A DNA stretch of 64,000 nucleotides from Terriglobus albidus (GCF_008000815.1 NZ_CP042806.1:6262001-6326000), one strand, 5' to 3'. Positions 46,626 to 55,698 are shown, numbered from the stretch's first letter. Numbers and translations are program-made. The notes: generated from the letters alone by a model not told the origin.

Positions 46626-48266
46626 ATGTACTTCGTAAAAGCCGCACTTCTCTGCACGCTGCTGAGCGTGCCTGCTGTCGCCGCTACACCAACGCCGGCA
46701 AAGATGGACCAGGATCTCCTTGAGGTCTCTGTCACGAAGCTGCATACGCTCTACCGCGCACATACCTATACCGTCCGCCAGGTCACGGAGTGGTACCTTG
46801 CGCGCATTGCGAAGTACAACCCGGCGTACAAGCCGATCCTTGAGCTGGACCGCGAAGGAGCCTTGAAGCGCGCTGATCTGGAAGATGCGGAAGCGAAGTC
46901 TCCGGCTGCGCTGGCAGCAAAACTGAAGGCCCAGCCGCTCTGGGGCGTTCCCATTGTTATCAAGGCCAACACCAGCATCGAGGACCGCGTGACCAGCGAT
47001 GGGTGGACCGGCTTCCTGCAACCCGGTCATGAATTGATTGCACCACGCGACGCGCAGATTGTGGCGCACTTCAAATCTGCTGGCGCCATTATCCTTGGCC
47101 ACACCAACATGCCGGACTTCGCCGCCAGCGACACCAACAACAGCAGCGCCGGCGGACGCACCGGCAACGCGTACAACGTGCGCTACTCGCCCGGCGGCTC
47201 CTCCGGCGGAACGGCGACGGCGGTCGCGGCGAACCTTGCGGTTCTGGGCCAGGGCACCGATACCTCGAACTCGATTCGTAATCCAGCCTCAACCGATTCG
47301 CTCGTCGGCTTTCTGCCCACACGCGGTCTGGTCAGCATTGCCGGCATCGCACCCCTGGACTGGCTGATGGACGATACCGGACCGCTGGCGCGGAATGTCA
47401 CCGATGCCGCCATCGCACTGGAAGTGATGGCAGGTGAAGACAAGCTGGACGATCGTACCGCCGGCTCAGCCGCCAAGGAGCCGCCCCAATTCACGCAGTA
47501 TCTAAAAGCCGATGCGCTGAAGGGCAAACGCTTTGGTGTGCCCAGCTTCATCATCAACAATCAGGGCACTGCGCTCAGCTCCACAGGCGCTACGCGCAGT
47601 CTTGCTCTTCGGCCGGAAACACAGGCTGCGTTTCTGAAAGCGATTGAGGGCCTTCGTGCTGCGGGCGCAACCATCGTGGAAGACGACACCATCCTTCCGG
47701 CAAGTTTCGAGACCCTGCTCCGCGCTATCAGCACCGGACCCTACCGCGCCGAAGGGTTTGAAGATTTCCTGAGAGACTTTGGCCCCACCGAATATAAGTC
47801 GCCGGCGGCCTTCGAACAGGCTACCGGTCAAAAGCTGCCCGGTTTTCTCTTAGGCCAGGGCCGCGGCAATGCGCCTGCGGCTTCGCAACGCCGCCTGGAA
47901 GACGATCCGAAAGCCAAAGAGACCTTCTGGGATCCGCAGGCAAAGGCGCTGGCCGCGTACAACGAGACGCTCGAACGCCTGCACCTTGATGGCATGGTTT
48001 ATCCGGCATTGCAGATGCCACCGAATGATGAGATCGCTCCGCAACCTGACGGGAAACCGTCCACCGGACCGCACAGCAACACCGGCTGGGTAAACCGAAT
48101 CGGCGTTCCCGCCGTCGCAGTACCCGGTGGTTTTTACGACAACGGTCTTCCCTTCGGTCTGGAGATTAGCGGCAAGGCCTGGCAGGACGGTGCCTTGCTG
48201 GGCTACGCATACGCGTACGAACAGAAGACGCACCATCGCAAGCCACCTGTGCTAGCGACGGAATAG
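46626..48266 (+). CDS. secreted amidase (amidase signature family)
   Basis: A 546-residue Ser-Ser-Lys amidase with a signal peptide (MYFVKAALLCTLLSVPAVA). K113 is in GVPIVIKANTSIED. The cis-Ser is in PGGSSGGTATAVAANLAVLG, and the nucleophile S216 is in QGTDTSNSIRNPAS. It is the last gene of the operon and the only one exported. Family members hydrolyse amides or short peptides. Its position suggests it acts outside on a compound that the three cytoplasmic proteins make or use; this is inference. Confidence 0.88.
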   Translation: MYFVKAALLCTLLSVPAVAATPTPAKMDQDLLEVSVTKLHTLYRAHTYTVRQVTEWYLARIAKYNPAYKPILELDREGALKRADLEDAEAKSPAALAAKLKAQPLWGVPIVIKANTSIEDRVTSDGWTGFLQPGHELIAPRDAQIVAHFKSAGAIILGHTNMPDFAASDTNNSSAGGRTGNAYNVRYSPGGSSGGTATAVAANLAVLGQGTDTSNSIRNPASTDSLVGFLPTRGLVSIAGIAPLDWLMDDTGPLARNVTDAAIALEVMAGEDKLDDRTAGSAAKEPPQFTQYLKADALKGKRFGVPSFIINNQGTALSSTGATRSLALRPETQAAFLKAIEGLRAAGATIVEDDTILPASFETLLRAISTGPYRAEGFEDFLRDFGPTEYKSPAAFEQATGQKLPGFLLGQGRGNAPAASQRRLEDDPKAKETFWDPQAKALAAYNETLERLHLDGMVYPALQMPPNDEIAPQPDGKPSTGPHSNTGWVNRIGVPAVAVPGGFYDNGLPFGLEISGKAWQDGALLGYAYAYEQKTHHRKPPVLATE

Positions 48267-48628
48267 ACAATCTCTGCTTGCTGGGGAACCTTACTTGGAT
48301 TGGAACCGCATGTGAGTCCGCCCACAGCGGCGACAACGCCACGGCTTTAGACCCACAAGGGAAGCAATGATTTCAAATAAACCGCTCGCCGGACGACGCT
48401 CCAAGGTCACGCCGATGCAGTTTGAACATTCTCTACTACTCATGGATACAGAACGTGCTCCGATCTTCAAGTCTCTGGTTCAACCGAGACGGATACAAGG
48501 CAAATAAAGCGATAAACCTAAGTGTCTTTGATGCAATGGAAGAGAGATGAGCACCCGGTAAATTTTTGTAATTTTGGTAACCAGGGCGGGAGCGGTACTA
48601 CATTGCTTAGTTAGTAATCTACCAGATT
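48267..48628. other. intergenic region, AT-richer than neighbours, with one possible small gene
   Basis: This 362-base gap between the amidase and the Rsm22-like gene has a lower GC content than the surrounding genes. Apart from a possible small gene at 48367-48507 I see no RNA gene or repeat. The composition could mean recently acquired or decaying DNA. Confidence 0.5.
48367..48507 (+). CDS. possible 46-residue basic protein
   Basis: An open frame from ATG 48367, preceded by AAGGGAAGC, encodes 46 residues rich in basic amino acids (ending SLVQPRRIQGK). It has no recognisable family, and the codon use is not clearly like the neighbours. Translation is plausible but unproven; it could equally be remnant DNA. 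Confidence 0.3.
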   Translation: MISNKPLAGRRSKVTPMQFEHSLLLMDTERAPIFKSLVQPRRIQGK

Positions 48629-49606
48629 CTACTGTTCGCTATCCAACACTGAATCAAGGGTTTCGCCCCAGTCCACCCTGCGAGCCTGCTTATAGCTTGT
48701 ATCCCGCTTCCGAATTACAGGCTGGGTCATCGATCCATCGGCATTGCAGAGTTTCAATGAGATCAAACCGCTGTTGATCTTTGGGCGCGTCAGCACGCGT
48801 GAACCATGCCCCACTGGACGTTCGTGACCTACGGCCAGATAGAGAAACTTTTCATCCTCCCATGGCACATCCCCCTGCTTTACCAGGCGGTGCATGCGAC
48901 TCCGCTCGACTCTTTCGGCGAAGTGACACCAGTCGGGACTCACGAGAGGACAGGCAAAGGCATGCGGACAGGGGGCAAGCATCTGTGCCCCTGCATGTAG
49001 CAGGGCGGTCCGTGCATGCAGGATGCGCTGCCATCCGGCGGGAGTACCGGGTTCCACCAGCAACAGTACGCCGGCGGTTGCCGACCATAGGCGTTCAACC
49101 AGCAGCCGCTGTGCAGACGCGGAAAGCTCGGAAAGAACATACGCGCATGTCACCAAATCGAAGCGACGACTGATTGCAACCGAAGCCAGATCCCCAGTCT
49201 GCCACTCTGCCGAGATGCCCGACGCTGCGATCAAGGGCTCCCCGACCCGGCGAATAGGACCGCTGCCCTCAAGCAGGAGAGCCTGTTGCAGCGATGGCCA
49301 CACGTCGCCGGCAGCCAGTACAGCCGTGCCCGGCCCGCTGCCGGCATCGAGCTGTGTTGCCGGGGCAAACTCCGGATATACGCCAGCCGTCTCCGCCATG
49401 GCGCGACGTATGGCGCTGAAGGTTGCGGGAAAGCGGACGGCAAGGTAGGCCGCCGCCGCCAGATCAGTACTTAAATGAGCGCTGGCAGTCGGTACCTCCG
49501 TGCGGTACCGTTGTGAGAGCACTTCGGCCGCCTGCTGCAACTGCTTGAGCGGAAGCCCTTCTAATTGTTGTTCCACCGCTTGGCGGATCTTGGCAGGTAC
49601 CTGCAT
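48629..49606 (-). CDS. Rsm22-like methyltransferase (small ribosomal subunit family)
   Basis: A 325-residue protein of the Rsm22 family. The SAM-binding region has LDAGSGPGTAVLAAGD. The family's C-terminal Cys/His pattern is present as APCPHAFACPLVSPDWCHFA, followed by RSRMHRLVK. Mitochondrial Rsm22 helps assemble the small ribosomal subunit; bacterial relatives are putative rRNA methyltransferases, and the Cys residues probably hold an Fe-S cluster. It is divergent from the EAL gene by about 85 bases. Confidence 0.85.
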   Translation of the reverse strand: MQVPAKIRQAVEQQLEGLPLKQLQQAAEVLSQRYRTEVPTASAHLSTDLAAAAYLAVRFPATFSAIRRAMAETAGVYPEFAPATQLDAGSGPGTAVLAAGDVWPSLQQALLLEGSGPIRRVGEPLIAASGISAEWQTGDLASVAISRRFDLVTCAYVLSELSASAQRLLVERLWSATAGVLLLVEPGTPAGWQRILHARTALLHAGAQMLAPCPHAFACPLVSPDWCHFAERVERSRMHRLVKQGDVPWEDEKFLYLAVGHERPVGHGSRVLTRPKINSGLISLKLCNADGSMTQPVIRKRDTSYKQARRVDWGETLDSVLDSEQ

Positions 49607-49690
49607 CCTATTGAAAAATGGGACTTCGAGCTTCTTCCAGAGGGTAATAGCCGGAAAGTTGCATTGCTGGGCCCCTTAGCGAGACCTACG

Positions 49691-50533
49691 ATGAAGGACG
49701 TTATGAAACACGAAAATCCTCCCCATACTGAGCATATCCCGATGAAGGGTGGACTTGCCCGGGCGCTGGAGCGCGGGGAGTTGACCCTTCATTTTCAACC
49801 GAAGATCGACATGAAGCCGACCGAAGGCGCGACCGGCGTTGTCGTGGGATATGAGGCCCTGTTGCGCTGGCAGAACCCGATCGTCGGCTCCATCTCGCCC
49901 GGTGACTTTCTCTCCTGGGCTGAGCGCAGCAACGAGGTCCGCACCGTAGGTTACTGGGTTGCCGATCAGGCCCTGCGGCAACTGGCCGCATGGCGGGCGA
50001 GCGGCCTTGCGACACCGCATACGCGCGTCTCCATCAATCTTCTGGGACGGCAGCTGAACGATCCCCTGCTGCTCGATGAACTGCTTGCCGCCGCGGAACG
50101 TCATCACCTGAAGCCAGACGATCTTGAGCTTGAAGTCACCGAAGCCACGCTGGACGAAGAGGCTGCCGGCCTGAATGCGCTGCGTCAGCTCAAGGATGCG
50201 GGCTTCCGTATTCATCTGGATGACTTCGGCGCGGGCTACTCATCGCTGAGCTACCTGCATCGCTTCCCCTTCGACTGCGTGAAGATCGATCGCACCGTGG
50301 TCGCGGACATGGATCGCGAATCGCAGAGCCTGTCGCTTACCAAAACCGTCGTGGCTCTGGGCCAGAAGCTTCGCCTGCAGGTGATTGCCGAAGGTATTGA
50401 GACCGCGGAGCACGTGAACATGCTGCTCGAGATGGGATGCCATCTCGGTCAGGGCTTCTACTTCGCTCGTCCCATGCCGGCTGTTGCGATTGAGCGCTGG
50501 CTGCTGGCGGAGCCGACACAGCAAACGGCGTAA
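49691..50533 (+). CDS. EAL-domain cyclic-di-GMP phosphodiesterase
   Basis: A 280-residue, single-domain EAL protein. It has the substrate and metal residues of active enzymes: YEALLRW (EAL motif), VSINLLGRQL (Asn), LELEVTEATL (Glu), HLDDFGAGYSSLSYL (DDFG), FDCVKIDR (Lys) and AEGIETAEH. It should hydrolyse c-di-GMP to pGpG. No sensor domain is attached, so it may be controlled by expression or partners. The frame is open back to 49565, but homology starts near ATG 49691. Confidence 0.9.
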   Translation: MKDVMKHENPPHTEHIPMKGGLARALERGELTLHFQPKIDMKPTEGATGVVVGYEALLRWQNPIVGSISPGDFLSWAERSNEVRTVGYWVADQALRQLAAWRASGLATPHTRVSINLLGRQLNDPLLLDELLAAAERHHLKPDDLELEVTEATLDEEAAGLNALRQLKDAGFRIHLDDFGAGYSSLSYLHRFPFDCVKIDRTVVADMDRESQSLSLTKTVVALGQKLRLQVIAEGIETAEHVNMLLEMGCHLGQGFYFARPMPAVAIERWLLAEPTQQTA

Positions 50534-50542
50534 AATCGCCGC

Positions 50543-51118
50543 ATGTCCCGAACTCCGTCCACGATGGTGGCGCTGGGCACGGTTGCCCCGCCGTTTGAGC
50601 TTACCGATGTGATCACCGGCAAGGCCGTTGGCCGCGATGATGTTGCCGCGGATACCAAGGGCCTGCTGGTGATGTTCGTATGTCCGCACTGCCCATATGT
50701 CAAACATGTCGAAGCGGAGCTGGGCCGCATCGGCAAAGACTACCAGGGAAAGATCGGCATCGTGGCGATCAACGCCAACGACGTCAGCCAGTACCCCGAA
50801 GACAGTCCCGAACACATGAAGGAGCAAGCCAGCCACAATGGCTGGACCTTCCCCTATCTTTATGACGAGACGCAGGAGGTCGCTCGCAGCTATGACGCAG
50901 CCTGCACACCCGATCTCTTCCTCTTCGATGCAGACCAGAAGCTGGTCTATCGCGGTCAACTGGACGACAGCCGGCCGCAGCGGAAGGACTTTGGCAACGA
51001 TCTTCCGGTAACCGGCAAGGACCTGCGAGCGGCGATCGATATGGTACTGGCAGGAAAGCGCCCTGACCCGAACCAGAAGTTCTCGATTGGCTGCAACATC
51101 AAGTGGAAGGGTGAGTAG
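50543..51118 (+). CDS. thioredoxin-like/peroxiredoxin-like protein with CPHC motif
   Basis: A 191-residue protein of the thioredoxin fold. It opens with LGTVAPPFELTDVITGK, as in AhpC/TlpA relatives. The redox site is in VMFVCPHCPYVKHVE (CPHC). The later part, TFPYLYDETQEVARSYDAAC and TPDLFLFDADQKLVYRGQLD with a cis-Pro, fits a thiol oxidoreductase. No signal peptide, so cytoplasmic. It starts 10 bases after the EAL gene stop and may be co-transcribed. Confidence 0.85.
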   Translation: MSRTPSTMVALGTVAPPFELTDVITGKAVGRDDVAADTKGLLVMFVCPHCPYVKHVEAELGRIGKDYQGKIGIVAINANDVSQYPEDSPEHMKEQASHNGWTFPYLYDETQEVARSYDAACTPDLFLFDADQKLVYRGQLDDSRPQRKDFGNDLPVTGKDLRAAIDMVLAGKRPDPNQKFSIGCNIKWKGE

Positions 51119-51137
51119 AAGACACTTATCCCCGGCG

Positions 51138-51566
51138 ATGATCACGATCCGTCCCGTTACCGAAGACGATGCAACCGAAGTAGCCCGGCTCGCAGGCGAG
51201 CTGGGCTATTCCACTACGCCCACTGAGATCGCGGAACGCATCGCGCGCCAGACGAAAGTGCCTGGACGCGCTGTCTTTGTCGCCTGCGATAGTGAGCGGG
51301 TTGCAGGGTTCATCGACCTCTCCACAGAGATGCATCTGCACACCACTCCGAAAGGCCGCATCGACGGCCTGGTGGTCAGTGAGAGTGTCCGCGGCAAAGG
51401 TGTTGGTGCGCTGTTGTGCCGTCATGCGGAAGAGTGGGCGCGACAGCAGGGCCTGAAGACGATGATGCTGACCTCGCGATCTACACGCGAGCGGGCACAT
51501 GCCTTCTACGAACGCGATGGCTACCGGCGTACAAAGACGTCATACCTTTTCGAGAAAGAGCTGTAG
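51138..51566 (+). CDS. GNAT-family N-acetyltransferase
   Basis: A 142-residue GNAT opening with ITIRPVTEDDATEVARLAGE. Motif A is LVVSESVRGKGVGALLCRHA (RGKGVG acetyl-CoA loop). The end, RAHAFYERDGYRRTKTSYLF, is typical of the family. The substrate is unknown. The gene is 19 bases after the thioredoxin-like gene, and the three genes from 49691 likely form one transcript. Confidence 0.88.
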   Translation: MITIRPVTEDDATEVARLAGELGYSTTPTEIAERIARQTKVPGRAVFVACDSERVAGFIDLSTEMHLHTTPKGRIDGLVVSESVRGKGVGALLCRHAEEWARQQGLKTMMLTSRSTRERAHAFYERDGYRRTKTSYLFEKEL

Positions 51567-51616
51567 CGTGCGATACACTTCCTGCGAACTGCACTTCCAG
51601 GTAAGGGGAGCGTCTT

Positions 51617-52021
51617 TTGCTGGACGATATCAAGGTGCATGTACGGTTCAAGCTCTCTGCTTTATGGTGCTCCGTGATGTTCTGCTACATCTACGGTGAC
51701 TACTTCGAGCTCTATCAGCCTGGGAAATTACCGCAGATGTTATCCGGCAGGACAGCATTGGGCTCGACAACCCAGGGTGCTCTCCTGGGAATGGCCGCAG
51801 TCATGGCGATTCCAAGCCTGATGGTCTTTCTATCACTCACTCTGCCGGCAGCCGTCAGTCGCTGGCTGAACATTGTCTTCGGCGTCCTGTACACGGTGAT
51901 CATGGTGCTGGCCATACAGGGAAGCTGGCACTTCTATGCATTTTTCGGAATGGTCGAGATGATGCTGACGCTTGCGATTGTCTGGTATGCCTGGACCTGG
52001 CAAAAACAGTCAGCCTCATAA
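51617..52021 (+). CDS. DUF6326-like membrane protein
   Basis: A 134-residue protein with four hydrophobic segments (about 13-30, 53-76, 80-103 and 107-128). The opening LDDIKVHVRFKLSALWCSVM and YIYGDYFELYQPGKLPQML are the hallmark of a conserved family I recall as DUF6326. The start is a TTG at 51617 with AAGGGGAG at 51603. Function is unknown. Confidence 0.75.
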   Translation: MLDDIKVHVRFKLSALWCSVMFCYIYGDYFELYQPGKLPQMLSGRTALGSTTQGALLGMAAVMAIPSLMVFLSLTLPAAVSRWLNIVFGVLYTVIMVLAIQGSWHFYAFFGMVEMMLTLAIVWYAWTWQKQSAS

Positions 52022-52032
52022 CTCACACACAA

Positions 52033-54033
52033 CTAGATCGTTGCCTGCATTCTCATGGGAGCTCGCATAAGCTCCCTGCGATAGGTCGCAAGCGCCAACG
52101 CCGGGAAGTACATCCGGTAGAGGTGATAGCTGAGGTAGAAGACATTGGGGAAGCCTGTTCCCGTCGTCAGCGCTTCATCCCAATCGCCATCGGCCCGCTG
52201 ATTTTCGAGTAGCCACTCTATGCCGCGCTGCACCTGCGACGAGCGCCCCTTACCAGAGGCCATCAGGCCCACCAGAGCCCACGCGGTCTGCGTCGGTGTG
52301 CTCTCTGCGGCGACAAAACGATCAACCTCATAGCTGACACAGCTTTCGCCCCAGCCGCCATCCTTGTTCTGCACCGAGAGCAACCATCGCGCTGCTTTCT
52401 CCACTGCGCTGTGCGCACGGGAGTCTCCGGTGGCAATAAGACCGCGCATCGCCAGAAAGGTGCCGTAGACATAGTTCACACCCCAACGTCCGTACCAGCT
52501 TCCATTCTGTTCCTGCGAACTGAGCAGGTACTGCACTCCCTTAACGATTGCGGGGTGCTTCGGCCCGAGACCGCGCTTGCTCAAGGCCTCCAACACCCGG
52601 CCGGTGATATCGGCGCAGGTGGGGTCGAGCATGGCATTGTGATCCGCGAAAGGAACCTTGTTCAGCAGTTGCCAGTCGTTATCGACATCGAAGGCAGCCC
52701 AGCCTCCGTCTGCCGATTGCATGCCGAGAAGCCAGTCGATGGCCCGTTGCTCCGCACGCGCCTGTCGCCCAGGATTTGAGGCGCGGATGTGCTGCAGCGC
52801 AAGCAGCACCATCGCCGTATCGTCGATATCGGGGTAGAAGTCGTTGGCGAACTCAAAGGCCCAGCCGCTGGGACGAAGGTTTGGGCGCTTGGCAGACCAG
52901 TCGCCCTTGCGCCGCACCTCTTTGCTCAGCAGCCAGTCGGCAGCGCGCGTCATTGATTCGGTGTCGATGTCTCCGGTCTCACCGAGAGCGAAGGCAGCAA
53001 TGGCGGTGTCCCACACGGGAGATTTGCAGGGCTGAAACTCGATGACGTCTTCGCGCTCCAGAAGCAGTTCATCGAAATGGCGGATCGCCTCGATCATGTC
53101 GGGCTGGTCACGCTCATAGCCGAGAGAATCCATGGCCATGATGGCGTACATCATCGAGGGATAGATGGCGCCCAGGCCTTCGGAGTGCTGCAGATGCTCC
53201 AGCATCCAGCGCTCGGCGGCGGCAATCGCACGGCCGCGGATCTTCTGCACACCTCGACGCTCCCAGTGTTTGAGCAGCTTGTCGGCATGAAGAAAGAGCT
53301 CGGAGGTAAGGTCCTTGCGCGGCATGGTGATCGGCGAGCCGGGATAGATCAGCTCCTGCAGCGTCATGCCCGAGGGAGCTGTACGCTGCGCGCCCAAACC
53401 CTGAATGATGGAGAGCGGCACAATGATGGTGCGTGTCCACGACGACATCTCGTAGAGAAAGCTGCCCGGCACAATCATGATCTCCGCCGGCACCGTGGGA
53501 ACAAACTCACGCGGGAACAGACCGAAGAGGCTCAGGTTGATCTTGGTGTAGCTGTTGCATGCCTGCAACCCGCCAAGCTCCAGAATGCGCTCGCGAGCGG
53601 CGCGCATGCACCGGGAGTCCACATCCTCACCCATGATCTTGAGCGCGGTATAGGCCTTCACTGTTGCGTTCACATCGGCTTCGCCCTGGGCGAAGAGATT
53701 CCATCCGCCGTCGGCAAGCTGACAGGCCTTTAGATAACGGACGAGCTTCGCTGTACGCTGGGCGCATGGGGGAGTCCACGCACCGCCCTCCTCCGGTGGG
53801 AAGAGCCAAAGCTGCAGCAACACGTAATCGGAAGCCAACGTGGAGTCTGCCGTGAGGTCGCCACACCAGTAACCATCGGCGTGCTGCTTCCGCAGCAGAG
53901 CCTCGGCCGTCAACGACAACTGCTGCTCCAGCTGGGTGATGCTCTGCTGGCTGAGCTCTTCGTTCTGCTGGTCTAATTCAAGACTACCGACGCTTACGAT
54001 GGCTGGAACGGCACTGCCGAACTGCTCTCTCAT
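52033..54033 (-). CDS. shc: squalene-hopene cyclase
   Basis: A 666-residue class II triterpene cyclase. The catalytic D402-x-D404-D405 lies in NDFYPDIDDTAMVLLAL, and the QW repeats are visible (QLADGGWNLF, GGWGESCVSY, GDWDEALTT). It cyclises squalene to hopene and diplopterol, the hopanoids that rigidify membranes. It is preceded by a TetR regulator whose stop codon overlaps its start by one base, so the two share a transcript. Confidence 0.96.
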   Translation of the reverse strand: MREQFGSAVPAIVSVGSLELDQQNEELSQQSITQLEQQLSLTAEALLRKQHADGYWCGDLTADSTLASDYVLLQLWLFPPEEGGAWTPPCAQRTAKLVRYLKACQLADGGWNLFAQGEADVNATVKAYTALKIMGEDVDSRCMRAARERILELGGLQACNSYTKINLSLFGLFPREFVPTVPAEIMIVPGSFLYEMSSWTRTIIVPLSIIQGLGAQRTAPSGMTLQELIYPGSPITMPRKDLTSELFLHADKLLKHWERRGVQKIRGRAIAAAERWMLEHLQHSEGLGAIYPSMMYAIMAMDSLGYERDQPDMIEAIRHFDELLLEREDVIEFQPCKSPVWDTAIAAFALGETGDIDTESMTRAADWLLSKEVRRKGDWSAKRPNLRPSGWAFEFANDFYPDIDDTAMVLLALQHIRASNPGRQARAEQRAIDWLLGMQSADGGWAAFDVDNDWQLLNKVPFADHNAMLDPTCADITGRVLEALSKRGLGPKHPAIVKGVQYLLSSQEQNGSWYGRWGVNYVYGTFLAMRGLIATGDSRAHSAVEKAARWLLSVQNKDGGWGESCVSYEVDRFVAAESTPTQTAWALVGLMASGKGRSSQVQRGIEWLLENQRADGDWDEALTTGTGFPNVFYLSYHLYRMYFPALALATYRRELMRAPMRMQATI

Positions 54034-54635
54034 CAGGCCTTCCCTCTCCTGCTCTTACGCTTGGATGTCGACTGCGGTTCCGCGGTACACATCTCTTTCA
54101 GTCGCGTCATGATCTGTGCGCGGCGCTCGCCGGTACAGATGGCGTCGTCGAAGCCGAACATCTCGGTGAACCAAAGGCCATCCACCGCCAGCCGCACAAT
54201 TGTCGCAGTAATAGGGTCTATCCCATCGTGCTCCAGTAAAGCCTGCCAGCGCGCGTAAGCCTCACGCATGGGCTCCACGAGTTTCATATCCGTGGAGGCA
54301 GCGGCAATCGCCGAGGCAAAAACGTCCAGACGCTCTGGAGAGAGGCCTGCATCCTGCGCCCAGCGGCCTTCGAGTGACGCCAGAACAAAGGCCAGCGTAT
54401 TGCGCCCGGGTCTGTCAGGAAGCTCTGCCTTGGCTGTCGCGAGATCACGATCGAAGTACTCAATGGTGCGCGCCACCAGTCCGGCGACCAGCTCTTCCTT
54501 GGAAGGAAAGTGATACAGCAGCCCTCCCTTGCTGACCTGGGCTCTCTCGGCAACGCGGTCGAGGGTCAACTGCTGCGAGCCCTCTCTGCGGATCAGAGTC
54601 TCGGCGCTTTTAAGAATTGTGTCGCGCTTGCTCAT
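54033..54635 (-). CDS. TetR-family transcriptional regulator
   Basis: A 200-residue regulator. The N-terminal HTH is LTLDRVAERAQVSKGGLLYH with the following FPSKEELVAG helix. The ligand-binding C-terminal part (60-185) contains FGFDDAICTGERRAQIM. A palindromic site lies at 54649-54664, immediately upstream of its ATG, in line with autorepression. Since shc follows on the same transcript, the regulator probably sets hopanoid synthesis. The effector is unknown. Confidence 0.88.
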   Translation of the reverse strand: MSKRDTILKSAETLIRREGSQQLTLDRVAERAQVSKGGLLYHFPSKEELVAGLVARTIEYFDRDLATAKAELPDRPGRNTLAFVLASLEGRWAQDAGLSPERLDVFASAIAAASTDMKLVEPMREAYARWQALLEHDGIDPITATIVRLAVDGLWFTEMFGFDDAICTGERRAQIMTRLKEMCTAEPQSTSKRKSRRGKA

Positions 54636-54648
54636 TGCGCAATTAGTA

Positions 54649-54664
54649 TACCGTCCAGACGGTA
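54649..54664. promoter_or_regulatory. 16-bp palindromic operator of the TetR regulator
   Basis: TACCGTC CA GACGGTA is a perfect palindrome apart from the two central bases. It lies 14 bases from the tetR start and 28 from the divergent acetyltransferase start, so it could control both. Confidence 0.75.
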
Positions 54665-54691
54665 CAGTAACCCTTTTATCCGTAAGCCTCT

Positions 54692-55516
54692 ATGCTGGAG
54701 CGAATGTTCGCTGACCTATCTCTCGCCCATCGGCTGGAGCTCGCCGAAGGCCATGCCTGCCTGGATTTCGCTCATACCCGCAAACGCCTTACCCCCGAAA
54801 GCAGCACTGCCTGGGATGCGGCGCATGGCGCCATTGCGGTTTTCGACGGACCCGACTCTCCGCTGACTCAAACCTTCGGCCTGGGAATCACAAGTCGGGA
54901 TAGCTATGAAGGAAGCCTTGAAATGCTGGAGCAGTTCTTCTTCTCGCGCGGCGCCCCGGCCAACCACGAGGTCTCGCCGCTGACTGGTCTCGCGCTGCAT
55001 CAACTGCTCTGCAAACGCGACTATCAGCCGATCGAGATGAGCAGTGTGATGTATCAGCCCGCGCATTGCCCTGAGGTCCCCGCAGTCGTCGATGTGCGCA
55101 TCGTGAAGCAAGACCAGGCTGACCTGTGGGGCCGCGTTGGCGCGGATGCGTGGGCGGCAGACCATCCTGAGTTCCGAGAGTTCCTGCTGGATATGGGAAA
55201 GATCTCGACCAGCCGGGAGAATACCCACTGCTTTCTCGCAATCGTCGATGGAGAGCCGGCGGCGACGGCAGTACTGCACGTGCATGGCGGTGTAGCGCTC
55301 TTTGCCGGTTCTGCGACTCTTCCTGGTTTGCGACGGCGTGGAGCACAGTCAGCGCTGCTCAACGCACGTATGCGTCATGCCTGCGCACTGGGATGTGACC
55401 TCTTCATGATGGTGTCTGAGCCAGGCAGCACTTCACAACGTAATGCTGAACGCAATGGTTTCCGTATTGCCTATACACGGACGAAGTGGCAGCTTGTTCC
55501 ACCGGCGATTGGTTAA
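54692..55516 (+). CDS. GNAT-family N-acetyltransferase, two-part protein
   Basis: A 274-residue protein. The N-terminal half (about 1-140, AEGHACLDFAHTRKRL) has no clear motif. The C-terminal GNAT fold contains VALFAGSATLPGLRRRGAQS (R-R-G-A-Q acetyl-CoA loop) and SEPGSTSQRNAERNGFRIAY. It shares the intergenic operator with the TetR regulator of shc, so it may belong to the same regulon. Substrate unknown. Confidence 0.8.
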   Translation: MLERMFADLSLAHRLELAEGHACLDFAHTRKRLTPESSTAWDAAHGAIAVFDGPDSPLTQTFGLGITSRDSYEGSLEMLEQFFFSRGAPANHEVSPLTGLALHQLLCKRDYQPIEMSSVMYQPAHCPEVPAVVDVRIVKQDQADLWGRVGADAWAADHPEFREFLLDMGKISTSRENTHCFLAIVDGEPAATAVLHVHGGVALFAGSATLPGLRRRGAQSALLNARMRHACALGCDLFMMVSEPGSTSQRNAERNGFRIAYTRTKWQLVPPAIG

Positions 55517-55520
55517 CCGA

Positions 55521-55678
55521 AAACTGGGTGTCCCATCCATCGCGTACGGGGTCCCCGACGAACTTGTTCGTTGGGGTGTAACGCGATGGGTGGGATGTAG
55601 GTAAAGCCGCAACAATACGATTCGAGCTACGCTCGAATTTCCCACCCATTGCTACGCAATGGATGGGGCACCCAGTTT
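55521..55678. repeat. modular palindromic repeat element with 26-base terminal arms
   Basis: Left arm 55521-55546 and right arm 55653-55678 are inverted repeats matching at 24 of 26 positions (AAACTGGGTGTCCCATCC against the mate ending GGGGCACCCAGTTT). Inside are CGAAC/GTTCG, ATTCGAGC/GCTCGAAT and CCATTGC/GCAATGG hairpins, the last two with TAC loops. It is the fullest copy of the family seen at 36284. Confidence 0.75.
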
Positions 55679-55698
55679 AGTGGTAGTTCTTAAAAACG

